NCBI GenBank assembly: GCA_002717185.1
Contig: PBDC01000001.1
Coordinates: 1-27,963, forward strand
Direction: 5' to 3'
DNA from: Rhodospirillaceae bacterium
GTDB taxonomy: Bacteria; Pseudomonadota; Alphaproteobacteria; UBA8366; GCA-2717185
DNA: 27,963 nt
Part shown: positions 8,202 to 16,198 of the stretch, piece by piece
Position numbering within the stretch: position 1 is the stretch's first letter
Layout: each line of letters starts with the position of its first letter
Notes under the pieces: model-generated
What the model saw: the letters and a program-made list of their open reading frames with translations, nothing else
The model's database searches: none
Told to the model about the DNA's origin: nothing
Program-made: the position numbers and the translations under genes

Positions 8202-8821
8202 CGGCGCCCGGCGAGCTCACTGACGAGTTCGGCCGGATCGACATCTATCTGTTCGATCAACTCCTGCGCGAGCACGTCAAACCGGGCATGCGGGTTCTCG
8301 ACGCCGGCTGCGGACACGGTCGCAACCTCGTCTACCTGCTACAACACGGGTTCGACGTGTCGGCCGTCGACCGCTCGCCCGAGGCGGTGGCGAAGACTGC
8401 AGCGCTGGCGGCCCGACTGGCCCCTGAGCTCCCGCCAACCCAGTTCCGGATCGAGACGCTGGAGTCACTCTCGTTCCCTGACGCCTCGTTCGATCTGGTG
8501 GTCTGCTCGGCAGTGCTCCACTTCGCCGAAGACCCCGCCCACTTCAATGCGATGGTGACCGAGCTCTGGCGGGTGCTCGCCCCGGCCGGACTGTTCTTCG
8601 CGCGTCTCGCGTCGTCGATCGGCATCGAGACCCAGGTGGTCTCGCTGGGTAGCGGTCGCTACCATCTGCCAGACGGGTCAGACCGTTATCTCGTAGACGA
8701 ATCGCAGCTGCTGACCCTGACCGAGCGACTGGGCGGAGCCCTGGCGGACCCGATCAAGACAACCAACGTCCAAGGCCAGCGCTGCATGACCACGTGGGTC
8801 GTAAAGAGGCCGAGGGGGTAA
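8198..8821 (+). CDS. Class I SAM-dependent methyltransferase
   Basis: A 207-residue Rossmann-type methyltransferase. Motif I is VLDAGCGHGRNLVYLL (residues 33-48). The acidic ribose-binding residue is in VSAVDRS (Asp58), and the post-motif FPDASFDLVVCSAVLHFA marks the methyl-transfer site region. The start ATG overlaps the fluC stop (ATGA), so the two are translationally coupled. The overall form is like TehB/UbiE-type small-molecule methyltransferases. The substrate cannot be told from sequence, and the pairing with fluC may be simple operon neighbourhood. Confidence 0.88.
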   Translation: MTAPGELTDEFGRIDIYLFDQLLREHVKPGMRVLDAGCGHGRNLVYLLQHGFDVSAVDRSPEAVAKTAALAARLAPELPPTQFRIETLESLSFPDASFDLVVCSAVLHFAEDPAHFNAMVTELWRVLAPAGLFFARLASSIGIETQVVSLGSGRYHLPDGSDRYLVDESQLLTLTERLGGALADPIKTTNVQGQRCMTTWVVKRPRG

Positions 8822-8876
8822 GGGTTAAGACCTAGTGACCGTCGCCGTGCTTTGGGCCATGGGCCTTGGAAAGGCT

Positions 8877-10178
8877 ATGAAGAGAGTCGGAACGGCGGTG
8901 GCAATAGTGCTAACTGGCGTCAGTGTGAGTCTGGGACAGGCGCAAACCGGAGCGCAAATGAACGAACTGGCTGAACGCTACGTGAAGCTCGTGCTGGCCA
9001 TGGGGCAGCACGACGCCGACTACGTGGACGCGTACTACGGCCCCGAAGAGTGGCGCGAGACGTCCAAGGGATGGGACCTCAGCCAGATCGAGGAGGGGGC
9101 CGGCGCGCTGATCGGCGCCCTCCGCGAGGTCGAGCCGCCCGCCGACGCGGACCAGCTCACACGGCTCCGCCACCAGTATCTGCGGCGCCAGCTGATCTCA
9201 CTCCAGTCTCGCGTCCGCATCCTGAACGGCCAGGCGCTGGCCTTCGACGACGAGTCGCGCGCGCTCTACGACGCAGTGGCACCCACACACTCTGAGGCGT
9301 ACTTCGAGGAAGCGCTGGCCTCCCTCGACCGCGCGCTGCCTGGGAACGGGACCGTCTTCGACCGCTACCAGCTATTTCGACGCGAATTCGCGATTCCTCT
9401 CGACCGACTGGATAACGTGTTTGAAGCGGCCATCGCCGAGTGCCGGCGCAGGACGCTTGAGCATATCGAGCTTCCCGAGGAGGAGAGCTTCACCGTCGAG
9501 TACGTCACCGACAAGTCCTGGAGCGGCTACAACTGGTATCAGGGCGGGTTCCGGAGTCTGATCCAGGTCAACACCGACCTGCCGATCTACATCGACCGCG
9601 CCATCGACCTGGCGTGTCACGAAGGCTACCCCGGACACCACGTCTACAACGTGCTGCTCGAGCGACATCTGGTGAGAGAGCGCGGATGGCCCGAGTTCTC
9701 GGTCTATGCCCTGTTCTCCCCGCAGTCGCTAATCGCCGAAGGCACCGCCAACTACGGCATCGATGTGGCGTTCAGCGAGACCGAGCGTCTGGCGTTCGAG
9801 CAAGACGTGCTGTTCCCAGCAGCCGGCCTGGATGTCTCGCGGGTCGAAGAGTACTACGGAGTCCAGGCGCTGGTAGCCCAACTCGACTACGCCGGCAACG
9901 AAGCGGCGCGCCGTTACCTGAATGACGAAATCGACCGAGCGGCCGCGGCCGACTGGCTCAGCCGCTACGCCATGATGGCGCCGGAACGGGCCGAACAGCG
10001 GACACGCTTCTTCGACAAGTACCGGAGCTACGTCATTAACTACAACCTGGGAAAGGACCTGGTCGCCGACTACGTGGAACGTCAGAGCGCCGGGACCCCG
10101 GGCGGCCACTGGGAGACGTTCGCGGAGCTTCTAGCCTCGCCGCGACTCCCGTCCGGCTTGCGAGAGGACAACCGATGA
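8877..10178 (+). CDS. Exported DUF885-like putative metallohydrolase
   Basis: Starting at the ATG of MKRVGTAVAIVLTGVSVSLG, the protein has a cleavable-looking signal peptide ending near GQAQ and about 433 residues. The core motif HEGYPGHHV (about residues 248-256) resembles the HE..PGHH signature of DUF885 proteins, probably metal-binding, with a further conserved-looking glutamate in IAEGTANYGID (about residue 288). A GTG at 8835 would extend the N-terminus by 14 residues in front of a normal signal peptide, so I prefer the ATG. Its stop TGA overlaps the xsc start ATG. The role is probably peptide or small-amide hydrolysis in the periplasm; this is inferred from the family, and its substrate is unknown. 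Confidence 0.65.
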   Translation: MKRVGTAVAIVLTGVSVSLGQAQTGAQMNELAERYVKLVLAMGQHDADYVDAYYGPEEWRETSKGWDLSQIEEGAGALIGALREVEPPADADQLTRLRHQYLRRQLISLQSRVRILNGQALAFDDESRALYDAVAPTHSEAYFEEALASLDRALPGNGTVFDRYQLFRREFAIPLDRLDNVFEAAIAECRRRTLEHIELPEEESFTVEYVTDKSWSGYNWYQGGFRSLIQVNTDLPIYIDRAIDLACHEGYPGHHVYNVLLERHLVRERGWPEFSVYALFSPQSLIAEGTANYGIDVAFSETERLAFEQDVLFPAAGLDVSRVEEYYGVQALVAQLDYAGNEAARRYLNDEIDRAAAADWLSRYAMMAPERAEQRTRFFDKYRSYVINYNLGKDLVADYVERQSAGTPGGHWETFAELLASPRLPSGLREDNR

Positions 10179-11884
10179 CCCGCATGACGTCGAGCGAAGC
10201 CTTCGTCGAAACCCTTGTCGCCCACGGCGTGAACACTGCGTTCGGTATCGCCGGATCCGCCTACATGGACGCGATGGATCTGTTTCCACTAGCCGGAATC
10301 CGGCTCGTGTCGGTGGCCCACGAGCAGAACGCCGCCCACATGGCCGATGGCTACTCCCGGATCACCAACCGCCACGGCGTCTGCATCGCGCAGAACGGTC
10401 CGGGCGTTACCAACTTCGTAACGGCAATCGCCGCCGCCTACTGGGCCCATTCCCCCGTCGTGGCCATCACACCAGAGGCTGGCAGCACGACGGCAGGACT
10501 GGGTGGCTTTCAGGAAACAGACCAGATGCCGATCTTCTCGAAGATCACGCGGTATCAGGTGCATGTGAACAGCCCGACGCGGATTGCCGAGCTGACCCAT
10601 CGGGCGATGACGATCGCGCTCGACGAACGTGGCCCGGTGCAGGTGAACATCCCACGGGACTATTTCTACGGCGAGCTCGAAACGACGATCCCCTCACCCC
10701 AGCCGATCGAGCGAAGCGCCGGCGGGGCGGCCTCGCTCGACCGCGCAGCGGAGTTGCTGGCCGGTAGTACGCGCCCCGTGATCATCGCTGGCGGCGGTCT
10801 GGTGATGGGCGACGGCATCGAGGCGACTCGCCGGCTGGCTGAGCGCCTCGGGTGTCCGGTCGTCACCAGCTACCTGCACAACGACGCGTTCCCGGCCAGT
10901 CATCCGCTCGCCTGCGGACCGCTCGGCTATCAAGGCTCGAAGGCGGCCATGCAATGTCTGGCCGAGGCCGATGTGGTGCTGGCTCTCGGCAGCCGACTCG
11001 GCCCCTTCGGGACGCTGCCCCAGCACGGCATCGACTACTGGACCTGCGAGGCCCAGGTCATTCAGGTCGACGCCGATCCCCGTGTGCTGGGCCTGGTCAA
11101 GCCGATCGCGCTGGGCATCCGGGCCGACGCCGGGCTCGCCGCCGAGGCGCTGCTCACCCGACTTAATCAGGCGGATGCACCGCGCCCCGACGACGACCGA
11201 CTGGCCCGGCTCGCAGCCACGAAAGGGGGCTGGGCGGCCGAGCTCGCCGCCGAGACCGGCCCATCCGAAGGGGGCCGGATCGACCCGCGAGCGGCGCTGA
11301 GCGAACTACAGAAGGCGATGCCGGCCGACGCGATGGTCTCGACCGACATCGGCAACGTTTGTTCCACGGCCAACAGCTATCTGACATTCGACCACGCCCC
11401 CAGCTTCCTGGCCGCTATGAGCTGGGGCAACTGCGGCTACGCCTTCCCAGCCGCCATCGGGGCCAAAGTGGCCGCGCCCGACCGGCCGGCTGTCGCCTAT
11501 GTCGGTGAGGGCGCCTGGGGTATGAGCCTTGCCGAGACGATGACGTGTGTTCGAGAACGGATACCGGTCGTCGCAGTCGTCTTCGACAATCAGCAGTGGG
11601 GCGCCGAGAAGCGGAACCAGCTGGACTTCTTCGATGGACGCGAAGTGGCCACCAACCTCGAGAACCCCGACTTCTCCGCCGTCGCCCGAGCCATGGGCGC
11701 CGATGGCGTTCGGGTGGAACATCTGGATCAGGTTGGAGACGCGCTGCGGGCCGCCATCGCGTCGAACCGCCCCACGGTGCTCACCCTGCGACTGAGTCAG
11801 ACGCTTGCGGCGCCGTTCCGTCGCGATGCATTCAAGCCGAAGCCAACCAGGCTGCTAGAGAAGTACCGTGCGTTGAGCGGATGA
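10175..11884 (+). CDS. xsc: Sulfoacetaldehyde acetyltransferase-like TPP enzyme
   Basis: Xsc converts sulfoacetaldehyde plus phosphate to acetyl phosphate and sulfite, the desulfonating step for taurine, isethionate and similar C2 sulfonates. The 569 residues match Xsc end to end: FGIAGSAYMDAMDLFP, HEQNAAHMADGYSR (Glu50, TPP-activating), QNGPGVTNFVTAIAAAYW, HNDAFPASHPLACGPLGYQG, TLPQHGIDYW, STDIGNVCSTANSYL and WGAEKRNQLDFF. Unusually, the TPP/Mg motif reads YVGEGAWG (residues 442-449) then DN at 471-472, where GDG...NN is normal, so a metal-ligand Asp is Glu here. Translation is coupled to the upstream DUF885-like gene (ATGA). An APC permease follows 31 bp later. No phosphotransacetylase gene is in the window. 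Another ALS-family acetyltransferase-type reaction is the main alternative. Confidence 0.87.
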   Translation: MTRMTSSEAFVETLVAHGVNTAFGIAGSAYMDAMDLFPLAGIRLVSVAHEQNAAHMADGYSRITNRHGVCIAQNGPGVTNFVTAIAAAYWAHSPVVAITPEAGSTTAGLGGFQETDQMPIFSKITRYQVHVNSPTRIAELTHRAMTIALDERGPVQVNIPRDYFYGELETTIPSPQPIERSAGGAASLDRAAELLAGSTRPVIIAGGGLVMGDGIEATRRLAERLGCPVVTSYLHNDAFPASHPLACGPLGYQGSKAAMQCLAEADVVLALGSRLGPFGTLPQHGIDYWTCEAQVIQVDADPRVLGLVKPIALGIRADAGLAAEALLTRLNQADAPRPDDDRLARLAATKGGWAAELAAETGPSEGGRIDPRAALSELQKAMPADAMVSTDIGNVCSTANSYLTFDHAPSFLAAMSWGNCGYAFPAAIGAKVAAPDRPAVAYVGEGAWGMSLAETMTCVRERIPVVAVVFDNQQWGAEKRNQLDFFDGREVATNLENPDFSAVARAMGADGVRVEHLDQVGDALRAAIASNRPTVLTLRLSQTLAAPFRRDAFKPKPTRLLEKYRALSG

Positions 11885-11915
11885 GAGCCAGGTGCTCGTC
11901 GCGCGGTCCAGGCCT

Positions 11916-13322
11916 ATGACCACCCGCCCCGAGTTGAGCCGCGTCCTCAAGCCGCTCGAGGTCGGCGCGCTCGCGCTCGGGTGCATTATCGGGTTCGGCT
12001 GCTTCGTGCTGCCCGGCGATTTTCTCTCAGACGCCGGACCCCTCGGTGCGATGCTGGGCGTCGGACTGGGTGGCCTCGCGATGCTCGTCATCACCCGAAG
12101 CTACGGGGTGATGGTCCGTAACTTCCCCGTAGCCGGCGCCGAATTCGCCTACGCCTATCAGACGGCCGGGCGCTATCACGCTTATCTCTGTGGCTGGTTC
12201 CTAGCACTCGGGTATCTGAGCATCGTCCCACTCAATGCCACCGCGCTCGGTATGCTGGGTAAGTTCGTGGCTCCGCAGCTCTTCGCGCGCGGGTACCTGT
12301 ACACCGTGGCCGGCTTCGACGTATTCGCGGGCGAGGTGCTGCTCGCCAGCGCGGCAATCGGTGGCATCGCGTTTCTCCAGACGCGAGGGGCGCACGACGT
12401 CGGACGACTCCAGGTCGGGCTGACGGCCGTACTCGTGGGAGCGGTGCTACTGATCGGCATAGGCACACCGTTGTCGGCGACAGCGTCGGTCGACAACCTA
12501 ACGCCGGTCTTCTCACTAGAGCGGGCTCCGCTCGCCGGAGTGCTCGCGATGCTGGCCATCGCCCCGTTCCTTTATGTCGGCTTCGACACGTTGCCCCAGG
12601 CGGCTGAGGAGTTCGACTTTGCCCCGAGGCAAGGATTCCGGCTGATGGCCTGGTCGATCGGCGCCGGAGCAGTGATGTACGCCCTGATGATCCTGGCCAC
12701 CGCCAGCGTGTCACCGTGGCAGACGCTCGTGAGCAGCGCTCCGCTCTGGGCGACGGGAGACGCCGTGCGGACAAGCCTGGGCACTCCAGGGCTGGCCATC
12801 CTGGCATTGTCTGTCACGATGGCGGTGTTCACCGGAATCAACGGGTTCTTCATGGCGTCGAGCCGGCTGCTGTTCGGCATGGCGCGCGCCAGGCTTCTCC
12901 CACTCTGGTTCGCCCAGATCCACCCGACCCATCACACTCCGGTCAACGCCGTGTTGTTCGTAGGGACGGTGTCACTGGTCGCCCCCTGGTTCGGACGCGA
13001 GGTGATCGTCTGGGTGGTGGACATGGCGGCGCTGGGTACGGCCTTCGGCTACGGCTATACGTGCCTGGCCGCGGCCCGTCTCCGGGACGGGGCGTCCAGT
13101 GTGACCCAGGCAGACCGTGGCTGGGCGTGGGCCGGCCTGCTGCTCTCGGTTGGATTCGTACTGCTGCTGACAGTGCCGGCGATGCCGGGGTTCATGGGCG
13201 CGCCCTCCTGGGCCGCGCTAGCCGCCTGGCTGGCACTCGGGCTGCTGTTCTTCCTGGTCCGGGCCGCCAGCTACCGGGAGGTGACCTCGGACGAACTCGA
13301 CCGCCTGATTCTGCGGCGCTAG
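11916..13322 (+). CDS. APC-superfamily amino acid permease
   Basis: About 468 residues with roughly twelve membrane segments. The N-terminus has the APC-type first helix with a broken-helix glycine motif (LGCIIGFGCFVLPGDFLSDAGP), and a helix-6-like segment FLYVGFDTLPQAAEEFDF is typical of amino-acid/polyamine/organocation carriers. A downstream FMASSRLLFGMARARLLP loop is a strong APC landmark. The ATG at 11916 was chosen over a GTG at 11892; neither has a convincing RBS. It follows xsc by 31 bp on the same strand, so uptake of a sulfonate such as taurine or a related amine is an attractive inference, but APC proteins carry many substrates. It converges on the next gene with only 4 bp between stops. 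Confidence 0.87.
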   Translation: MTTRPELSRVLKPLEVGALALGCIIGFGCFVLPGDFLSDAGPLGAMLGVGLGGLAMLVITRSYGVMVRNFPVAGAEFAYAYQTAGRYHAYLCGWFLALGYLSIVPLNATALGMLGKFVAPQLFARGYLYTVAGFDVFAGEVLLASAAIGGIAFLQTRGAHDVGRLQVGLTAVLVGAVLLIGIGTPLSATASVDNLTPVFSLERAPLAGVLAMLAIAPFLYVGFDTLPQAAEEFDFAPRQGFRLMAWSIGAGAVMYALMILATASVSPWQTLVSSAPLWATGDAVRTSLGTPGLAILALSVTMAVFTGINGFFMASSRLLFGMARARLLPLWFAQIHPTHHTPVNAVLFVGTVSLVAPWFGREVIVWVVDMAALGTAFGYGYTCLAAARLRDGASSVTQADRGWAWAGLLLSVGFVLLLTVPAMPGFMGAPSWAALAAWLALGLLFFLVRAASYREVTSDELDRLILRR

Positions 13323-13326
13323 GGCA

Positions 13327-14337
13327 TCATCGGGCGATGACCAGGGCAAACTCGGCGGAGAAATCCTCGGCGGTATCCGGACGCAGGTCTTCGAGCACGC
13401 CCATCCTGAGGCTGTAGCGGTCGGACAGCTTCCACAGGAATCCGGCGCCGAGCTGCACGGGTCCGTCCGCCAGCATCCGCAGCTTCCCCCGATAGAGTGG
13501 ACCGCTGCCCGCCACATCGGCGAGTAACTCGAACGAGTCGGCCACGCGCCAGCTAAAGGCCACATCGAGGTAGGGCACAGTCGACACGGTGCTGAGCCCA
13601 TCGATGGCAACGTCGCCCGGGACCACGACGCCGGCATCGAGCCACCAACGCAGTCGGCTGGTCGACCGGGCCGGAGACCCGGTCCTGAGACCAAGACCGT
13701 AGTCGAACTCCTCGTTGCCAGTGAGGGTCGAGAGCCGGCCGGTCGGAACGTCCACCGACAACACGAGCGTCCAGGACCACCGCCCGAGCCCATCACCGCT
13801 GCCGTCGACTAGTCTCAGGCCCGCCTGGACCCCCACGTCGCCCAGGGCCGACGTGGGCTCGCCGAAGCTCAGCCGGTCCATATCCTCGACCACGTAGACG
13901 TAGTGCAGCTGGCCCTGCGGCATGTCGGGTCGGATGCTCTCCCGCAGGTTGAAGAAGTCGTGCCACCCATCGATGAGCGGGTCGAGAAAGCCGCCGCTGT
14001 GCGTGACCCACGGCACCTCGACGCCGATGCTCAAGCGTCCGCTGAGACGTCCGCGCCACCGGGCGAAGACTGTGTGGGTCTCGCCGTCGAGCAAAAGCGT
14101 CTCCCGGTCGTTGGACTCACCGTAGGCATGACTGGAGAGCCGCCAAGTGAGATCCCACCCGGTATCGGACGACGTCGCCCAGCGTCCCGGGGTTCCGATA
14201 AGGGCCGACAGCGGCGAGCTGTTGCCCATCACGAACCCCGGGTAGGACGCCTCCTGCGCCACCGCCATGGGAACACCGACCACCGAGACGAAGAGGGCCA
14301 GCAGCCAGCGATACTCCGCACGCGACGACAAGGACAT
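13327..14337 (-). CDS. Exported beta-barrel-like protein (DUF3187-like)
   Basis: Starting from the ATG at 14335-14337, the 336-residue protein has a signal peptide (LLALFVSVVGVPMAVAQE). What follows is a run of alternating hydrophobic/polar strands separated by turns, ending in an aromatic/hydrophobic strand (FSAEFALVIAR), as in outer-membrane barrels. NSSPLSALIGTPG after the signal, and a WHDFFNLRESIRPDMPQG segment, recall DUF3187 proteins, whose role is unknown. A TTG at 14346 would add three residues. It is divergent from the cupin gene, with 91 bp between them. Confidence 0.55.
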   Translation of the reverse strand: MSLSSRAEYRWLLALFVSVVGVPMAVAQEASYPGFVMGNSSPLSALIGTPGRWATSSDTGWDLTWRLSSHAYGESNDRETLLLDGETHTVFARWRGRLSGRLSIGVEVPWVTHSGGFLDPLIDGWHDFFNLRESIRPDMPQGQLHYVYVVEDMDRLSFGEPTSALGDVGVQAGLRLVDGSGDGLGRWSWTLVLSVDVPTGRLSTLTGNEEFDYGLGLRTGSPARSTSRLRWWLDAGVVVPGDVAIDGLSTVSTVPYLDVAFSWRVADSFELLADVAGSGPLYRGKLRMLADGPVQLGAGFLWKLSDRYSLRMGVLEDLRPDTAEDFSAEFALVIAR

Positions 14338-14428
14338 CAGCACCAACAGTGTCGTGGAAGCAGTGTCTCACGGGCCGGCGCGTACAATGACCGTCTTGGC
14401 AGGGGCAACCGCGGACACGAGGAGCGAG

Positions 14429-14887
14429 ATGCATAGACCACGATCAAGCTGGACGCTTACCCTCGGATTGATCTGGATGGGACTCGGAGTCCCCGCCGTG
14501 ACCCAGGAACCGGCGGCGCAGGAGCCGTTGGTGATGAACTGGCAAGATGCCGAGTGGGGTCCGCCGAGCAACCAGCCGCGGTTTCCAGCCGGTCTACGGA
14601 ACGCACCGGTGGCCACTGACCCAGCCACCGACGGACCGACCTACCTCGCCCGATTTCCGGCTGGTAGCGAATTCGAGATGCACTGGCACACGCATACCGA
14701 GACCGTAATGATCCTCGAAGGCTCGGTCTTCCTTATCATGGCCGGCGAACGGTACACCGCGACGGCCGGGAGCTACATCATCATCCCCGGCAAGATCCAT
14801 CACACCTGGATTGTGCCGCCGGAAGATGATGTCGTGCTGCTAGCTCGGCGCGACGGCCCAGCCGACTTTCACTTCGTCGAACCATAA
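14429..14887 (+). CDS. Exported single-domain cupin
   Basis: A 152-residue protein with an N-terminal signal segment (WTLTLGLIWMGLGVPAV) and one cupin barrel. Metal ligands are visible in EFEMHWHTHTETVMILEG (His85, His87 and Glu91) and in GKIHHTW (His124 or His125). The ATG at 14429 has GAGGAG 4-9 nt upstream, which decides the start over earlier in-frame codons. A TACAAT box at 14383-14388 is a plausible -10, without a clear -35. Small exported cupins of this form are usually metal-dependent oxygenases, isomerases or sensors; no substrate can be named. An inverted repeat follows at 14941-14966. Confidence 0.8.
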   Translation: MHRPRSSWTLTLGLIWMGLGVPAVTQEPAAQEPLVMNWQDAEWGPPSNQPRFPAGLRNAPVATDPATDGPTYLARFPAGSEFEMHWHTHTETVMILEGSVFLIMAGERYTATAGSYIIIPGKIHHTWIVPPEDDVVLLARRDGPADFHFVEP

Positions 14888-14940
14888 CCCCCTGGATGGA
14901 TCGGCAGGCTACTAAACGACCAGCCTCACTGATGCGCAGG

Positions 14941-14966
14941 GCCAAACCGAGAGATCAAGGTTTGGC
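14941..14966 (+). terminator. Inverted repeat downstream of the cupin gene, possible terminator
   Basis: GCCAAACC and GGTTTGGC are perfect 8-bp arms around a 10-bp loop, about 54 bp after the cupin stop. A G-U pair could extend the RNA stem by one. No T-run follows, so if it ends transcription it is not a classic intrinsic terminator; it may instead stabilise the mRNA 3' end. Confidence 0.35.
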
Positions 14967-15125
14967 TCAAGCCAACGCTGCGCTTATTGGTGCTGGTCTA
15001 CGGGGTGGCGTGGAGCAGTCCGGACACATGCCGCAGGGCTGCCAAGTAGTCCTATAAAGCGGAACTGCCGGCGACGGGGGCCACTCTCCTCCCGTAGGGT
15101 TTGGGGCGACGCCCCGTGGAAGCGC

Positions 15126-15154
15126 TAGACTTGCGGAGAGCTATTGTCTATAGT
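15126..15154 (+). promoter_or_regulatory. Probable sigma70-type promoter of tpx
   Basis: TAGACT (4 of 6 matches to TTGACA) and TATAGT (5 of 6 matches to TATAAT) are separated by exactly 17 bp. The predicted start near 15161 gives a leader of about 35 nt containing the GGAGG RBS of tpx. Confidence 0.55.
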
Positions 15155-15195
15155 CCGCCGTTCACTCAGATACTCCTTACTTGCGGAGGTTCGTT

Positions 15196-15699
15196 GTGGC
15201 TCAGATCACTCTAAAAGGTAACCCTATCAATACGGTCGGCTCACTCCCCGACGTTGGTTCGGACGCGCCTGCGTTCACCCTCGTGAAGACCGATCTTTCG
15301 GAGACCAACCTGTCCGACTACGCGGGTAAGACGGTCGTGCTCAACATCTACCCCAGCGTGGATACTGGGATCTGCGCCCTCTCGACCAAGCATTTCAACG
15401 CCGATCTGAACGGCATGGAGAACACGGTTGTGCTCTGCGTCTCGGCCGATCTGCCGTTCGCACATGGGCGGTTCTGCGAAGCCGAGGGCTTGGAAAACGT
15501 GACCTCCTGTTCTGTCTTCCGCAACGACAGCTTCGGGAGTGACTACGGCGTGACCATCACCGACGGTCCCCTGACGGGTCTGCTCGCGCGCGCAGTGGTC
15601 GTGATCAACGGCGACGGCAAGGTCACCTACACCGAACAGGTGCCCGAGATCGTGCAGGAACCGAACTACGACGCGGCGAAGGCCGTGGTGAACAGCTAG
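15196..15699 (+). CDS. tpx: Thiol peroxidase (atypical 2-Cys peroxiredoxin)
   Basis: Tpx reduces hydroperoxides using thioredoxin. From the GTG at 15196-15198 it is 167 residues and begins VAQITLKGNPINTVGSLP, the canonical Tpx start; GGAGG at 15185-15189 lies 6 nt upstream. An earlier TTG at 15181 would add residues not found in the family. The peroxidatic cysteine is in PSVDTGICALST (Cys60) and the resolving cysteine in SADLPFAHGRFC (Cys94), matching Cys61 and Cys95 of E. coli Tpx. A third cysteine (Cys105) lies in NVTSCSVF. The gene converges on the CoA-binding protein gene with 10 bp between stops. Confidence 0.97.
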   Translation: MAQITLKGNPINTVGSLPDVGSDAPAFTLVKTDLSETNLSDYAGKTVVLNIYPSVDTGICALSTKHFNADLNGMENTVVLCVSADLPFAHGRFCEAEGLENVTSCSVFRNDSFGSDYGVTITDGPLTGLLARAVVVINGDGKVTYTEQVPEIVQEPNYDAAKAVVNS

Positions 15700-15709
15700 C
15701 CAGCCAGGG

Positions 15710-16198
15710 CTACTGGAGACCACCTCGGACGGATGTGATGCGCTGGGTGTTGAAGCCCAGCCAGTGCATCCGTCCGACGTAGCGGGCGTGCTCGACCTTG
15801 ATGCAGCGGTCCATCACCACCGAGACGCCGCCATCCTCGGCGATTCCAGCCCCCTCTTCGTTGACCACACCGAATTGGCACCAGAGATTGCCAGCACCGA
15901 TCGCCACCGCGTCACGGGCAATCGCGGGCAACGCGTCTGGTGCCCGGAACACATTCACGATGTCGACCTGACTAGGCACCTCAGTTAGGCTGGCGTAGCT
16001 GGTCTCACCGAGGATCTTCTGCTCGCGCGGGTTGACAGGAATCACAGTGTAGCCATGCCGGCGCAGATAAAAGCCCACGAAATAGCTGGCGCGCAGCTCC
16101 TTCTTCGAGAGCCCCACAATGGCCACCGTTCTGGCGTTGTTGAGCACCCGCTGGATGGTCGCCGGATCCTGATAGCGCTCGAGATCAAACCCGTTCAT
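15710..16198 (-). CDS. CoA-binding domain protein (YccU-like)
   Basis: A 162-residue Rossmann protein of the CoA_binding_2 family. Landmarks are TVAIVGLSKKELRASYFVG (nucleotide-binding loop), HGYTVIPVNPREQKILGE, the PSQVDIVNVFR strand and NLWCQFGVVNEEG. Its role is usually given only as CoA or nucleotide binding. The start ATG overlaps the metY stop (ATGA), so it is the last gene of the metX-metY operon. That position suggests a link to acetyl-homoserine/CoA metabolism, which is inference. Confidence 0.88.
   Translation of the reverse strand: MNGFDLERYQDPATIQRVLNNARTVAIVGLSKKELRASYFVGFYLRRHGYTVIPVNPREQKILGETSYASLTEVPSQVDIVNVFRAPDALPAIARDAVAIGAGNLWCQFGVVNEEGAGIAEDGGVSVVMDRCIKVEHARYVGRMHWLGFNTQRITSVRGGLQ

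Larger units (their letters stand above)
14888..15195. other. 308-bp intergenic region between the cupin and tpx genes
   Basis: No coding gene was recognised. The stretch holds an 8-bp inverted repeat (14941-14966), a smaller GGGGC-GAC-GCCCC hairpin at 15103-15115, and a likely tpx promoter at 15126-15154. The GGAGG ribosome-binding site of tpx lies at 15185-15189. The middle part, 14970-15100, shows nothing I can name. Confidence 0.7.

Noticed and set aside
15103..15115. GGGGC-GAC-GCCCC hairpin upstream of tpx as terminator or switch
   Set aside because: Five-base stem without T-run, common by chance in GC-rich DNA; it lies upstream of the promoter.
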